Notes: generated from the letters alone by a model not told the origin. Counted from the stretch's first letter, positions 19,496 to 28,835 are shown. The stretch: 64,000 bases of DNA from Nocardia cyriacigeorgica (GCF_010858045.1 NZ_JAAGVC010000005.1:79088-143087), one strand, 5' to 3'. Numbers and translations are program-made.

Positions 19496-21970
19496 GTGAC
19501 GACAGCGCCTGAGACCTCGAGTCCCGAGACGACGACCCGCACCGACCAGACCACAGCCACCGGGGCAGGCCCGGTGGTGTCCGCTACCGTCAGCCGTCGG
19601 ATCGCCGACGAGCTGGCGGTGCGCGAGAATCAGGTCCGTGCCGCCGTCGAACTGCTCGACGCCGGCTCGACCGTCCCGTTCATCGCCCGCTACCGCAAGG
19701 AAGTCACCGGCGGGCTGGACGACGCCCAGCTGCGCACGCTCGAGGAGCGGCTGCACTACCTGCGCGAACTCGACGAGCGCCGGGCCGCGATCGTGGAATC
19801 GATTCGCGCGCAGGGCAAACTCGACGACGAACTGCACCGCCAGATCATGCTGGCCGAAACCAAGGCCCGCCTCGAGGACATCTACCTGCCCTACAAGCCC
19901 AAGCGGCGCACCAAGGCCCAGATCGCCCGCGAAGCCGGTCACGAACCCGTCGCCGACGCGCTGATCGGCGACCCGACCACAGACCCGGCCCAGTACACCG
20001 CCGAACAGCTCGACGGTGCGCGCGCCATCCTGGTCGAACGCTTCGCCGAAGATGCCGATCTGGTCGGTGAGCTGCGCGAACTCATGTGGCAGCGCGGCCA
20101 GATCCGCTCCACCGTACGAGCCGGCAAAGAGGAAGCTGGCGCCAAATTCGCCGACTACTTCGAGTTCAGCGAGCCGTTCGGCAAGCTGCCCTCACACCGC
20201 ATCCTCGCGCTGCTGCGCGGTGAGAAGGAAGAGGTGCTCACCCTGCACCTCGAACCCGACACCGAGGAGCCGCAGCCGGGCGAGCGCACCATCTACGAGG
20301 GCCGCATCGCGGTGCGCTTCGGCATCGCCGATCAGGGCCGCCCCGCCGACAGCTGGCTGCTGGACACCGTGCGCTGGGCCTGGCGCACCAAGCTCCAGGT
20401 CAGCCTCGGCATCGACACCAGGATGCGGCTGCGGCAGTCGGCCGAGAAGGACGCCGTCGAGGTCTTCGCCGCCAACCTGCGCGATCTGCTGCTCGCCGCG
20501 CCCGCGGGCACCCGCACCACGATGGGCCTCGACCCCGGCTACCGCACCGGTGTGAAGGTGGCCGTGGTCGACGGCACCGGCAAGGTGGTCGCCACCGAGG
20601 TCATCTACCCGCACAAACCGCAAGGCCAGACCGAGAAGTCGCTGGCGGTGCTCGCCGCGCTGGTCGCGCGGTTCGGAGTGGAACTGATCGCCATCGGCAA
20701 CGGCACCGCCTCCAGAGAAACCGACGCCCTCGCCGCCGAACTCATCTCCCGTATCCCGGAGAACAAGCCGACCAAGATCGTGGTCTCGGAGGCGGGCGCC
20801 TCGGTGTACTCGGCCTCGGCCTACGCCTCCCAGGAGCTGCCGGACCTGGATGTGTCGCTGCGCGGTGCGGTGTCGATCGCGCGCAGGCTGCAGGATCCGC
20901 TGGCCGAACTGGTGAAGATCGACCCGAAGTCGATCGGCGTCGGCCAGTACCAGCACGACGTCTCCGAGACGTTGCTGGCCCGCTCGCTCGGCGCCGTCGT
21001 CGAAGACGCCGTGAACGCCGTCGGCGTCGACGTGAACACCGCCTCGGTGCCGCTGCTGTCACGGGTCTCCGGCATCGCCGGATCACTGGCCGAGAGCATT
21101 GTGGCGCACCGCGATCAGCACGGCCCCTTCCGCAGCCGCAGCGCGCTGCTGGACGTGGCGCGCCTGGGGCCGAAGGCGTTCGAGCAGTGCGCGGGCTTCC
21201 TGCGCATCCGCGACGGCGACGACCCGCTCGACAACTCCGCCGTACACCCGGAGGCCTATCCGGTGGTGCGGCGGATCCTCACCAGCACCGGCCGCCCCAT
21301 CACCGAGATCATCGGCAACACCAGCACGCTGCGCGCGCTGCGCCCGGCCGAGTTCACCGATGAGCGCTTCGGTGTTCCCACCGTCACCGACATCATCAGC
21401 GAGCTGGAGAAGCCCGGCCGCGACCCGCGCCCGGAGTTCAAGACCGCCGAATTCGCCGCGGGCGTGGAGAAGGTCGCCGATCTGGAGCCGGGCATGGTGC
21501 TCGAGGGCGTGGTCACCAATGTCGCGGCCTTCGGCGCGTTCGTCGACGTCGGCGTGCATCAAGATGGTCTGGTGCACGTTTCGGCCATGTCGCACAATTT
21601 CGTGAAAGATCCGCGCGAGGTCGTGAAATCGGGGGACGTGGTCAAGGTGAAGGTGCTCGAGGTCGATGTCGCCCGTCAGCGCATCGGGCTCTCGCTGCGG
21701 CTGGATGACGAGCCCGGTGCGGGTAAGCCCGAATGCGGTCGCGGTCCGGGCGAACGTGGTCGCGGTGGCGCCGATGGGCAGTCCGCGCAGGGGCGTGGCC
21801 AGGGCGGTAACCGCGGCCAAGGCCAGAACCGTCAGGGGCACAACCGAGGTCAAGGCAAGGGGCGTCAAGGGCAGGGGCAGGGCCAGGGGCGTCAGGGGCA
21901 GCGCCGCGAGGCCGCACCGGCCAACGGCGCCATGGCCGACGCGCTGCGCCGGGCCGGTTTCGGAAAGTAG
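19496..21970 (+). CDS. tex: Tex-family RNA-binding transcription accessory protein
   Basis: Tex homologue of 824 residues. The order is helical N-terminal region (NQVRAAVELLDAGSTVPFIA, YRKEVTGGLDD), YqgF/RNase H-like domain (GLDPGYRTGVKVAVVDGTG), helix-hairpin-helix motifs (VNTASVPLLSRVSGI), and a C-terminal S1 domain (GMVLEGVVTNVAAFGAFVDV). After the S1 domain, about 85 residues are Gly/Arg/Gln-rich (RGQ, QGQ and RQG repeats), ending MADALRRAGFGK. The GTG at 19496 has TAGTGT 7 nt upstream and no Shine-Dalgarno, so the start is probably leaderless. A longer frame from 19304 overlaps the VOC gene and is rejected. Confidence 0.93.
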   Translation: MTTAPETSSPETTTRTDQTTATGAGPVVSATVSRRIADELAVRENQVRAAVELLDAGSTVPFIARYRKEVTGGLDDAQLRTLEERLHYLRELDERRAAIVESIRAQGKLDDELHRQIMLAETKARLEDIYLPYKPKRRTKAQIAREAGHEPVADALIGDPTTDPAQYTAEQLDGARAILVERFAEDADLVGELRELMWQRGQIRSTVRAGKEEAGAKFADYFEFSEPFGKLPSHRILALLRGEKEEVLTLHLEPDTEEPQPGERTIYEGRIAVRFGIADQGRPADSWLLDTVRWAWRTKLQVSLGIDTRMRLRQSAEKDAVEVFAANLRDLLLAAPAGTRTTMGLDPGYRTGVKVAVVDGTGKVVATEVIYPHKPQGQTEKSLAVLAALVARFGVELIAIGNGTASRETDALAAELISRIPENKPTKIVVSEAGASVYSASAYASQELPDLDVSLRGAVSIARRLQDPLAELVKIDPKSIGVGQYQHDVSETLLARSLGAVVEDAVNAVGVDVNTASVPLLSRVSGIAGSLAESIVAHRDQHGPFRSRSALLDVARLGPKAFEQCAGFLRIRDGDDPLDNSAVHPEAYPVVRRILTSTGRPITEIIGNTSTLRALRPAEFTDERFGVPTVTDIISELEKPGRDPRPEFKTAEFAAGVEKVADLEPGMVLEGVVTNVAAFGAFVDVGVHQDGLVHVSAMSHNFVKDPREVVKSGDVVKVKVLEVDVARQRIGLSLRLDDEPGAGKPECGRGPGERGRGGADGQSAQGRGQGGNRGQGQNRQGHNRGQGKGRQGQGQGQGRQGQRREAAPANGAMADALRRAGFGK
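21760..21915 (+). repeat. Low-complexity Gly-Gln-Arg coding repeat in tex
   Basis: Degenerate short units of the type CAGGGGC and GGTCAAGGC recur about every 6-12 nt and encode GQ, RQG and GQN repeats. The codons vary (CAA/CAG, GGC/GGG/GGT), so amino acid composition rather than recent slippage appears to be maintained. Confidence 0.7.
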
Positions 21971-21997
21971 CGGCCTAAGACGGGAGCGGGGGCAGGC

Positions 21998-22867
21998 ATG
22001 CGGCGATGGCTCGACGACGATGTGATCGCACAGGGCAGGCTCCCGCTGCTGTGCTTCCTGCTCGGTTTCATCCTCGGCTTCCTGGTGATCCGGGTCAGCG
22101 TGCGGCTGATCCGGGCCCAGGTGCGCTGGTGGCCGGGCAATCTGCGGGCGGGCGACACCCACATCCATCACATGGTGTTCGGCGTCATCCTGGTGCTGAC
22201 CTCGGGTATCGGGATGATCAGCACCTTCGACGACGGCAGCAGCGCGACCGGCGCGTTGCTGGCGGCCCTCTTCGGGGTGGGCGCGGCGCTGGTGCTCGAC
22301 GAATTCGCGTTGATCTACTACTTGCGCGATGTGTACTGGGAAGAGCAGGGCCGCACCTCGGTCGACGCGGTGTTCGTCGCGCTGGCCGTCACCGGACTGC
22401 TGCTGCTCGGTTTCCACCCGCTGTGGCTGCTCGACATCAACGATTTCCGCCACGACCCCAGCGTCGCGGCGCGGGCGCTGGTGGTGGTGTTCGCGGTGGT
22501 CAACCTGATCCTGGCCGCCATCGTGATCGCCAAGGGCAAGATCTGGACCGGGCTGTTCGGCATGTTCTTCCTGCCGTTGCTGGTCGTGGGTGCGCTGCGG
22601 TTGAGCCGGCCGGGCGCGCCCTGGGCACGGTGGCGCTACGGCGACCGGCGCAGGCTCATGTACCGGGCCATCGTGCGGGAACGGCGTTACCGGCGTCCGG
22701 TGATCCGGGCCAAGATCTTCGTTCAGGATCTGGTGGCGGGCAAACCCGACGTCGAACATGTGCGCTCGGCCGCCGAGGCGGAACTGCAGCGCACCGTCGT
22801 TCCCGCACCACCGGCGCCGCATCGTCATCACGCGCTGTGGTCACATGAGCACGACACGCCGCGCTGA
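21998..22867 (+). CDS. Integral membrane protein of unknown function with HIHH motif
   Basis: A 289-residue membrane protein with about six hydrophobic segments (first LPLLCFLLGFILGFLVIRV; later LLAALFGVGAALVLDEFALI and ALVVVFAVVNLILAAIVIA). A short loop holds GDTHIHHMVFGVIL, a histidine cluster next to a membrane segment, and another holds WEEQGRTSVDAVF. The C-terminal 85 residues are cytoplasmic-looking and Arg-rich, ending in a His-rich tail (PHRHHALWSHEHDTPR). GGGAG lies before the ATG at 21998. I do not recognise the family. The two His-rich stretches could bind metal. Confidence 0.82.
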   Translation: MRRWLDDDVIAQGRLPLLCFLLGFILGFLVIRVSVRLIRAQVRWWPGNLRAGDTHIHHMVFGVILVLTSGIGMISTFDDGSSATGALLAALFGVGAALVLDEFALIYYLRDVYWEEQGRTSVDAVFVALAVTGLLLLGFHPLWLLDINDFRHDPSVAARALVVVFAVVNLILAAIVIAKGKIWTGLFGMFFLPLLVVGALRLSRPGAPWARWRYGDRRRLMYRAIVRERRYRRPVIRAKIFVQDLVAGKPDVEHVRSAAEAELQRTVVPAPPAPHRHHALWSHEHDTPR

Positions 22868-23053
22868 ACGGGGCGGGTAGGGTGTGGTGCAGCCGGGGAG
22901 CACGGCCGATTTCCGGCCCGCCGCGCTCATCTGGCACAATGCACAGGTTGCCCTGGGCGATATCTGCCCCGGCGCACCCCTTATTCGGAGCATGAACCGG
23001 TAGAGCACGTGCCGCCAGGTTCCTCTGTTCGCGCGAACTCCAGAAGGATGAAC

Positions 23054-23395
23054 ATGAACACCCTTGACTTCGTCGACGAGAAGTCGCTGCGCACCGATGT
23101 CCCCGAGTTCCGGCCCGGTGACACCCTCAATGTGCACGTGAAGGTCATCGAAGGCTCGAAGGAGCGCATCCAGGTCTTCAAGGGCGTCGTCATCCGGCGC
23201 CAGGGTGGCGGTATCCGCGAGACCTTCACCGTCCGCAAGGTGTCGTTCGGTGTCGGCGTGGAGCGCACCTTCCCGGTGCACAGCCCCAACATCGACCACA
23301 TCGACGTGGTGACCCGTGGTGATGTCCGCCGCGCCAAGCTGTACTACCTGCGCGACCTGCGTGGCAAGGCCGCCAAGATCAAGGAAAAGCGCTGA
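23054..23395 (+). CDS. rplS: 50S ribosomal protein L19
   Basis: L19, 113 residues, at the subunit interface of the 70S ribosome. [52 protein letters not shown] and [20 protein letters not shown] are family blocks. The ATG at 23054 is preferred because AGAAGG (23042-23047) is then 6 nt away. It is separated from trmD by an 8.7-kb accessory insertion, whereas in many bacteria rplS follows trmD directly. Confidence 0.97.
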   Translation: MNTLDFVDEKSLRTDVPEFRPGDTLNVHVKVIEGSKERIQVFKGVVIRRQGGGIRETFTVRKVSFGVGVERTFPVHSPNIDHIDVVTRGDVRRAKLYYLRDLRGKAAKIKEKR

Positions 23396-23460
23396 GCTGC
23401 TGCTCCGCGCCGCTATCCCGGTCCCGCCCGGAGCGGTGGTAGCGCACAGAAATACCCGGA

Positions 23461-23498
23461 TAGCCCGGCACCGCACGCATTCTCGCGGTGCCGGGCTA
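23461..23498. terminator. 14-bp hairpin between rplS and lepB
   Basis: TAGCCCGGCACCGC and GCGGTGCCGGGCTA form a perfect 14-bp stem with a 10-nt loop (ACGCATTCTC). It lies about 65 nt after the rplS stop. Its right foot overlaps the -10-like TAATCT of lepB. Confidence 0.7.
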
Positions 23499-23512
23499 AT
23501 CTGTTCGGCGTG
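23497..23512 (+). promoter_or_regulatory. Candidate -10 and leaderless start of lepB
   Basis: TAATCT (23497-23502) lies 7 nt before the GTG start codon at 23510. There is no Shine-Dalgarno sequence. Confidence 0.5.
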
Positions 23513-24307
23513 GCAGACGAGAGTGGGCCGGTGACCGTGCCCGGTGCAGACGACGGGCAACCGCAGGGGCGTCGCGCACGGCGTGACCGACGCGGACGCA
23601 AGGACAAGAAACAGCGGCCCTTCTGGCAGGAACTGCCGATCCTGCTGGTCATCGCCGCTGTTATCGCCGCACTGATGGTGACGTTCGTCGGACGCCCGTA
23701 CGTCATCCCGTCGCAGTCGATGGAACCCACCCTGCACGGCTGCACCGGCTGTACCGGTGACCGCATCTACGTGCAGAAACTCAGCTACTACTGGGGCGAG
23801 CCCGAGCCCGGCGACGTCGTCGTGTTCGTCGGCCCCGACTCCTGGAACACCCACTACCGCTCCATCCGCTCGGACAATCCGGTGATGCGCGGCGTGCAGA
23901 ACTTCTTCTCCTTCTTCGGCCTCGTCCCGCCCGATGAGAACGACCTGGTCAAGCGGGTGATCGCGGTCGGCGGCCAGACGGTCGAATGCTGCGATCCGCA
24001 AGGCCGGGTGATGGTCGACGGTAAACCGCTCGACGAGCCCTACGTCGAGGACGATTTCCCGTGGGTCCAGGGCGAGAAGAACGCCTCCTACCCGGTGGGG
24101 CGGGTGTTCGGCCCGGTCACCGTGCCCGAGGGGCACCTGTGGGTGATGGGCGACAACCGCAACGAATCCGCCGATTCACGCGCGCACGTCGGCGACGAAC
24201 TCCAGGGCACCGTGCCGGTGGACAACGTCCGCGGCAAGGCAGTGTTCAAGATCTGGCCGCCCGGGCGTATCGGCCCGGTCCGGGCACAGGATCCGCAAAC
24301 CAACTGA
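23510..24307 (+). CDS. lepB: Signal peptidase I
   Basis: Membrane-anchored Ser/Lys protease that removes Sec and Tat signal peptides. After a charged N-terminus comes one membrane helix ([17 protein letters not shown]), then the nucleophile in PSQSMEPTL, the general-base Lys in [11 protein letters not shown], and the C-terminal box [13 protein letters not shown]. The insert HGCTGCTGD after the nucleophile and ECCDPQ further on contain paired cysteines, as in mycobacterial LepB. Length 265 residues. No Shine-Dalgarno; a leaderless start is likely. Confidence 0.96.
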   Translation: MADESGPVTVPGADDGQPQGRRARRDRRGRKDKKQRPFWQELPILLVIAAVIAALMVTFVGRPYVIPSQSMEPTLHGCTGCTGDRIYVQKLSYYWGEPEPGDVVVFVGPDSWNTHYRSIRSDNPVMRGVQNFFSFFGLVPPDENDLVKRVIAVGGQTVECCDPQGRVMVDGKPLDEPYVEDDFPWVQGEKNASYPVGRVFGPVTVPEGHLWVMGDNRNESADSRAHVGDELQGTVPVDNVRGKAVFKIWPPGRIGPVRAQDPQTN

Positions 24308-24320
24308 TGGCTGTTCGCGC

Positions 24321-24335
24321 GATAATCGGTCTGTG
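24321..24335 (+). promoter_or_regulatory. Candidate -10 and leaderless start of rnhB
   Basis: GATAAT (24321-24326) lies 6 nt before the GTG at 24333. It supports that start codon over the later in-frame ATG (24384) and GTG (24423). Confidence 0.5.
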
Positions 24336-25181
24336 GGCTGTGTGGACCGGTTCGACCTGCACGACTGGGCGGCGGTGACGCCGATGGCCCGATCCGAGCG
24401 TCGCCTGCCGAGTGTGGAGCGTGTGAGCTGGCCGCCGCGGGTGGTCATGCGTAAGGCCGGTGGGCTGCGCACCCTCGAGGCGGCCCTGAACCGCAGCGGT
24501 CTCGGGCCGGTCGCCGGCGTCGACGAGGCCGGACGCGGTCCGAGCGCCGGGCCGCTGGTGGTCGCGGCGTGCATGTTGTCCCCCAAGGCCCATGACGCGC
24601 TGGCCGGTCTCGATGATTCGAAGAAACTCACCGAGGCGGCCCGCGAGGAGCTGTACCCGGTGATCACCCGGCTGGCGCTGGCCTGGCATGTGGTGGTCAT
24701 CCCGGCCTGGGAGATCGACGCGATCGGCATCCACGTCGCCAACCTCGAGGGCATGCGCCGCGCGGTCGCCGGACTCGGCCGCACCCCCGGCTATGTGCTC
24801 ACCGACGGATTCCGGGTGCCCGGCATCCCGGTGCCGTCGCTGCCGGTGGTGGGTGGTGACGCCACCGCGGCCTGCATCGCAGCTGCCAGCGTGCTCGCCA
24901 AGGTCACGCGCGACCGGATGATGGTCGAGCTGGATCAGCGGCTGCCTGGCTACGGTTTCGCCGCCCACAAGGGCTACAACACGCCCGAGCACAATGCCGC
25001 GTTGCGGCAGCTCGGGCCGTGTGCCGAACACCGGCGATCATGGCGCAATGTGCGCGAGCACGAGCCCGCGGGGGCGGGCGGGAGGCCGGTGCGGCACGAG
25101 GTGGTGGTGTCCTCCGGTTCGGTCATCGTGGATCAGGTCACGTCCGACCGACTGGCTACCGAAGCGTTACATACGCGATGA
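24333..25181 (+). CDS. rnhB: Ribonuclease HII
   Basis: Removes RNA primers and single ribonucleotides from DNA. The DEDD active site is visible: [19 protein letters not shown] (Asp-Glu), [17 protein letters not shown], and [10 protein letters not shown] (Asp) before [34 protein letters not shown] closes the catalytic core. About 50 residues beyond the core ([20 protein letters not shown]) are extra. With the GTG at 24333 the protein has 282 residues; starting at the GTG 24423 would give a length closer to mycobacterial RnhB. Confidence 0.95.
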   Translation: MGCVDRFDLHDWAAVTPMARSERRLPSVERVSWPPRVVMRKAGGLRTLEAALNRSGLGPVAGVDEAGRGPSAGPLVVAACMLSPKAHDALAGLDDSKKLTEAAREELYPVITRLALAWHVVVIPAWEIDAIGIHVANLEGMRRAVAGLGRTPGYVLTDGFRVPGIPVPSLPVVGGDATAACIAAASVLAKVTRDRMMVELDQRLPGYGFAAHKGYNTPEHNAALRQLGPCAEHRRSWRNVREHEPAGAGGRPVRHEVVVSSGSVIVDQVTSDRLATEALHTR

Positions 25182-25224
25182 TGTCAGGACACGCAGTGCC
25201 GCGAGAAGGAGGACGTCCCACCCG

Positions 25225-25530
25225 ATGAGCGCCGAGGACCTCGAGAAGTACGAAACCGAGATGGAGCTGTCCCTGTACCGCGAGTACAAGGACATCGTCG
25301 GGCAGTTCTCGTACGTGGTGGAGACGGAGCGTCGCTTCTACCTGGCCAATTCCGTGGAATTGCGACCGCAGAACGCCGATGGCGAGGTGTATTTCGAGGT
25401 CAGGATGAGCGATGCCTGGGTCTGGGACATGTACCGGCCCGCCCGCTTCGTCAAGCACGTCCGGGTGATCACCTTCAAGGACGTCAATATCGAGGAGCTG
25501 GAGAAGCCGGATCTGCGGTTGCCGGAGTAG
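25225..25530 (+). CDS. DUF2469 family protein
   Basis: A 101-residue acidic protein, very strongly conserved in actinobacteria and always near rnhB and yraN. It reads SAEDLEKYETEMELSLYREY, then SYVVETERRFYLANSVEL, FEVRMSDAWVWDMYRP and RVITFKDVNIEELEKPDL. Function unknown. AGAAGGAGG (25204-25212) precedes the ATG at 25225 by 12 nt. Confidence 0.95.
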   Translation: MSAEDLEKYETEMELSLYREYKDIVGQFSYVVETERRFYLANSVELRPQNADGEVYFEVRMSDAWVWDMYRPARFVKHVRVITFKDVNIEELEKPDLRLPE

Positions 25531-25629
25531 CGCTGCCGTAGTTATCCACAAGCCCGGGTTATCCCCAGGGTTTCTGTTTCCCCAGGTGAGCGGTCCGGCG
25601 CGGGACGGCCGGCACCGCATGCTGACCGG

Positions 25630-25986
25630 GTGGCACACAACTTGGCGCTCGGCGCACACGGGGAAGACCTGGCGGCACGATTCCTGGAAGCCGCGGGCAT
25701 GGACATCATCTGCCGGAACTGGCGTTGCCGCTACGGCGAACTGGACGTGATCGCCCGCGAAGGCGACATCACGGCGTTCATCGAGGTGAAAACCAGAGCC
25801 GGGCTCGGCTTCGGCACACCCGCCGAGGCGGTGACCTTCACCAAACGGCAACGCATCCGCAGGCTGGCGCTGCTGTGGCTGTCCGAACAGGACGGTCCCT
25901 GGCAACGCATCCGCTTCGACGTGGTCTCGGTCCTGGTCTCCCATGAGCGCGCACCGGTGATCGACCACCTGAAAGCGGTGTTCTGA
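25630..25986 (+). CDS. yraN: YraN/UPF0102 family nuclease-fold protein
   Basis: A 118-residue UPF0102 protein with an endonuclease-like core: GEDLAARFLEAAG, NWRCRYGELDVIAREGDITA and FIEVKTRAGLGFGTPAEAV carry the Glu, Asp and ExK of a PDDEXK active site. Its role is not established; the link with comM- and dprA-like genes suggests DNA processing. Its stop overlaps the start of the next gene (TGATG). Confidence 0.93.
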   Translation: MAHNLALGAHGEDLAARFLEAAGMDIICRNWRCRYGELDVIAREGDITAFIEVKTRAGLGFGTPAEAVTFTKRQRIRRLALLWLSEQDGPWQRIRFDVVSVLVSHERAPVIDHLKAVF

Positions 25987-27494
25987 TGGCGCTCGGGCGG
26001 GCCTGTTCGGTCGCGGTGAGCGGCGTGGACGGCCAGCTGGTGGAGATCGAGGCCGACATCGGTCAGGGGTTGCCGTCGGTACACCTGGTCGGATTGCCCG
26101 ACACCTCGCTGCAGGAATCGCGCGACAGGGTGCGAGCGGCGGTCGCCAACTCCGGTGAGAAATGGCCCGACGGGCGGGTGATCCTCGCGCTGTCGCCCGC
26201 GACGCTGCCGAAGGTCGGCTCGGTGTACGACCTGGCCTTGGCCGCGGCCGTCATGGACGCCTCCGATGCCATCCCGTCCAAGAAGCTCGACCACACCGTG
26301 CTGCTGGGCGAACTGGCCCTGGACGGGCGCATCCGGCGGGTGCGCGGCATCCTGCCCGCGGTGCTCGCCGCCAGGAAAGCGGGATGGGCGACGGTGGTGG
26401 TGCCGGAGGCCGCCCTGCCGGAAGCCGGTCTGGTCGACGGCATCGAGGTGCTCGGAGCTGCGACGCTGCGATGCGCACTGGCCTGGCTGCGTGGCGAAGC
26501 CGTCCTGACCGAGCCCGACCGCGATCTGCCCGAGCAGCCGCGGGCCATCGGCGATCTCAGCGAGGTCGTCGGCCAGCACGAGGCACGCTGGGCGTTGGAG
26601 GTGGCCGCTGCGGGCGGGCATCACATCCTGTTGACCGGGCCGCCGGGCATCGGCAAAACGATGCTCGCGCAGCGGCTGCCCGGATTGCTGCCGCCGCTAT
26701 CGGAGGCCGAAGCCCTCGAGGTGACCGCGATCCACTCCGTCGCTGGCACACTGTCCGGCGACCATCCGCTGATCACCATGCCGCCGTTCGTCGCTCCGCA
26801 CCACTCCACCTCCGCGACGGCGATGGTCGGCGGCGGATCGGGTTCGGCCAGGCCCGGTGCGGTGAGCCGAGCCCATCGCGGGGTGCTGTTCCTCGACGAA
26901 TGCGCCGAGATCGGCACGAAGGTGCTCGAAGCGATGCGGACTCCGCTGGAGGAGGGCGAGGTGCGCATCGCCCGCCGCGACGGTGTCGCACGGTATCCGG
27001 CCCGGTTTCAGCTGATGCTGGCGGCGAACCCGTGTCCGTGTGCGCCGGCGCGTGACGTCGACTGCATCTGCGCGCCCCTGGCCCGGCGTCGCTACCTGGG
27101 CAAACTGTCCGGGCCGTTGATGGATCGAATCGATATCTGGGTGCAGATGTACGGGATGGCCGGTGGCACCTTCGGCGCGGAGGAATCCGAGAGCAGCGCG
27201 ACGGTCCGCGAACGGGTGACGGTCGCGCGCCGGGCCGCCGCGCACCGCTGGCGGGAATTCGGGTGGCTCACCAACGCCGAGGTGCCCGGACATGTACTGC
27301 GGCAACGGTTTCGGCTACCGTCCGAGGTCACGGCACCGGTGGAGGCGGGGTTGCGGTTGGGGCGACTGTCCGCGCGTGGCGCAGACCGGGCCATCCGGGT
27401 GGCGTGGACGATCTGCGATCTACGTGGTGGCGACGTACCGAATGCGCAAGACGTCATGCAGGCCCTGAACTTCCGGCAGCGTGGTGCGCAGTGA
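25986..27494 (+). CDS. YifB/ComM-family Mg-chelatase-like AAA+ ATPase
   Basis: A 502-residue protein with the N-terminal ChlI-like fold (DIGQGLPSVHLVGLPDTSLQ, GRVILALSPATLPKVGS), the AAA+ core with Walker A GPPGIGKTMLAQRLPGLLP, Walker B VLFLDECAEI, arginine-finger region ANPCPCAPARDVDC with paired cysteines, and the C-terminal Mg_chelatase_C domain. ComM is a hexameric helicase that promotes branch migration during natural transformation. Here it lies between yraN and dprA with overlapping start/stop codons at both ends. Confidence 0.94.
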   Translation: MALGRACSVAVSGVDGQLVEIEADIGQGLPSVHLVGLPDTSLQESRDRVRAAVANSGEKWPDGRVILALSPATLPKVGSVYDLALAAAVMDASDAIPSKKLDHTVLLGELALDGRIRRVRGILPAVLAARKAGWATVVVPEAALPEAGLVDGIEVLGAATLRCALAWLRGEAVLTEPDRDLPEQPRAIGDLSEVVGQHEARWALEVAAAGGHHILLTGPPGIGKTMLAQRLPGLLPPLSEAEALEVTAIHSVAGTLSGDHPLITMPPFVAPHHSTSATAMVGGGSGSARPGAVSRAHRGVLFLDECAEIGTKVLEAMRTPLEEGEVRIARRDGVARYPARFQLMLAANPCPCAPARDVDCICAPLARRRYLGKLSGPLMDRIDIWVQMYGMAGGTFGAEESESSATVRERVTVARRAAAHRWREFGWLTNAEVPGHVLRQRFRLPSEVTAPVEAGLRLGRLSARGADRAIRVAWTICDLRGGDVPNAQDVMQALNFRQRGAQ

Positions 27495-28720
27495 CCGTGG
27501 CACGCTCCGGCCGGCCCGGCGACGAGATCGCGGTGGCAGCCCGGGCTGCCGTGCTCGGGCAGGACGGCCGCGATGAGTCCGAGCAACGGCTGCTGGCATG
27601 GATCTACCTGTCGCGGGTGGTCCAGGGACCGTGCGCGCCGTTGACGGCGCTGATCGATTCGGTGGGTGTGGTGGAAGCGGCGCGGGCGGTGCGGGAATGC
27701 CGGTTACCGCAGGTGCTGCGTGCGGCGACAGCGGCTCGACGTGGGGTCGATCGGGCCGCCGAAGATCTCGAACGCATCCGGGCGCTCGGCGGTCGCGTGG
27801 TCACTCCAGAGGATCCGGAATGGCCCGCGTGGCGGCTGCTGGGGCTACAACAGCTCGAACCGGGAAGGGACGTCGATGGTGCGGTGCCGCTGGCGCTGTG
27901 GGTGCGCGGCCCGCTTTCGCTTCTCGGCGCCAGCGAACAGGCGCTCGCGGTGGTCGGAGCCCGATGCAGTACCGGCTACGGTGATCGCGCCACCGCGGAG
28001 ATCGCAGGCGAGCTCGCCTGCCGAGGGTGGACGATCGTGTCCGGTGCGGCGTTCGGCATCGACGCGATGGCCCATCGGGCCGCGCTGGCGGCCGGCGGAT
28101 CCACCATCGCGGTATTGGCCTGCGGGATCGACCGCGCGTACCCGGTTCAGCATTCACGCCTCATCACTCAGATCGCCGAAACCGGGTTGGTGATCAGCGA
28201 ATATCCGCCCGGCACCGTCGCACGCAAGCACCAGTTCCTGGCGCGTAACCGGCTGGTGGCGTCGCTGGCCGACGGTGTGCTGGTGGTCGAAGCCGGGCTG
28301 CGCAGCGGCGCCCGCAATACCGTCAAATGGGCTCGGCGCCTGGGGCGTCCAGCGCTGGCGGTTCCCGGGCCGATCACCTCGGCGTCCTCGGTGGGCTGTC
28401 ACCGGATGATCCGCGAGGGCGAGGCCGTGCTGGTCACGGGGCCCGAAGACGTCATCGATGAGGCAGGGCCCCTGCGCCTGTCGTTACCGATCACGGCCGC
28501 CGTCGATGCCGGTGACGAACTAGCCGGCGACCAGCAACTGGTGTACGCCGCGCTACCGGCCGCCGGTTCACGCGTACCGCACGAGCTGGCCACCAGCACC
28601 GCGCTGCCGGTGGCCACGGTACGGGCGGTGCTGGCCGAGCTGGAGCTGTCCGGGTTGGTCGGAGTCGGGGGAGAGGGGTGGTACCGGGTCGGCTTCGAGC
28701 AGCCGCCGGGAATCAGGTGA
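27491..28720 (+). CDS. dprA: DNA-processing protein DprA
   Basis: Loads RecA on incoming single-stranded DNA. The Rossmann-like DprA core is complete: ALAVVGARCSTGYGDRATAE, GWTIVSGAAFGIDAMAHRAA, VLACGIDRAYPVQHSRL, ISEYPPGTVARKHQFLARNR and EAGLRSGARNT. A C-terminal winged-helix-like region (ALPVATVRAVLAELELSGLV) follows. The GTG at 27491 overlaps the upstream stop (GTGA) and gives 409 residues. The N-terminal 100 residues form a variable helical region. Two hairpins follow. Confidence 0.95.
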   Translation: MTVARSGRPGDEIAVAARAAVLGQDGRDESEQRLLAWIYLSRVVQGPCAPLTALIDSVGVVEAARAVRECRLPQVLRAATAARRGVDRAAEDLERIRALGGRVVTPEDPEWPAWRLLGLQQLEPGRDVDGAVPLALWVRGPLSLLGASEQALAVVGARCSTGYGDRATAEIAGELACRGWTIVSGAAFGIDAMAHRAALAAGGSTIAVLACGIDRAYPVQHSRLITQIAETGLVISEYPPGTVARKHQFLARNRLVASLADGVLVVEAGLRSGARNTVKWARRLGRPALAVPGPITSASSVGCHRMIREGEAVLVTGPEDVIDEAGPLRLSLPITAAVDAGDELAGDQQLVYAALPAAGSRVPHELATSTALPVATVRAVLAELELSGLVGVGGEGWYRVGFEQPPGIR

Positions 28721-28759
28721 GCTCAGGTGCTCGGCCGGATACACCCGGCGCGCCGGATG

Positions 28760-28799
28760 TGGCGGTGTTCCGGGCCCGGGACGACCGGGAACACCGCCA
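28760..28799. terminator. First hairpin after dprA
   Basis: TGGCGGTGTTCC and GGAACACCGCCA form a perfect 12-bp stem around a 16-nt loop. It is the first of two hairpins between the convergent dprA and small secreted-protein genes. Confidence 0.75.
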
Positions 28800-28805
28800 C
28801 CATGT

Positions 28806-28830
28806 GCTCGCCGGTACGACACCGGCGAGC
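28806..28830. terminator. Second hairpin after dprA
   Basis: GCTCGCCGGT and ACCGGCGAGC form a perfect 10-bp stem with the 5-nt loop ACGAC, directly downstream of the first hairpin and just before the end of the convergent gene. Confidence 0.7.
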
Positions 28831-28835
28831 CGGCC

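Noticed and set aside
21760..21915. Short regular repeats that might suggest a CRISPR array.
   Set aside because: The units are 6-12 nt, without spacers, and encode the Gly/Gln/Arg tail of Tex. No CRISPR array was seen anywhere in the window.
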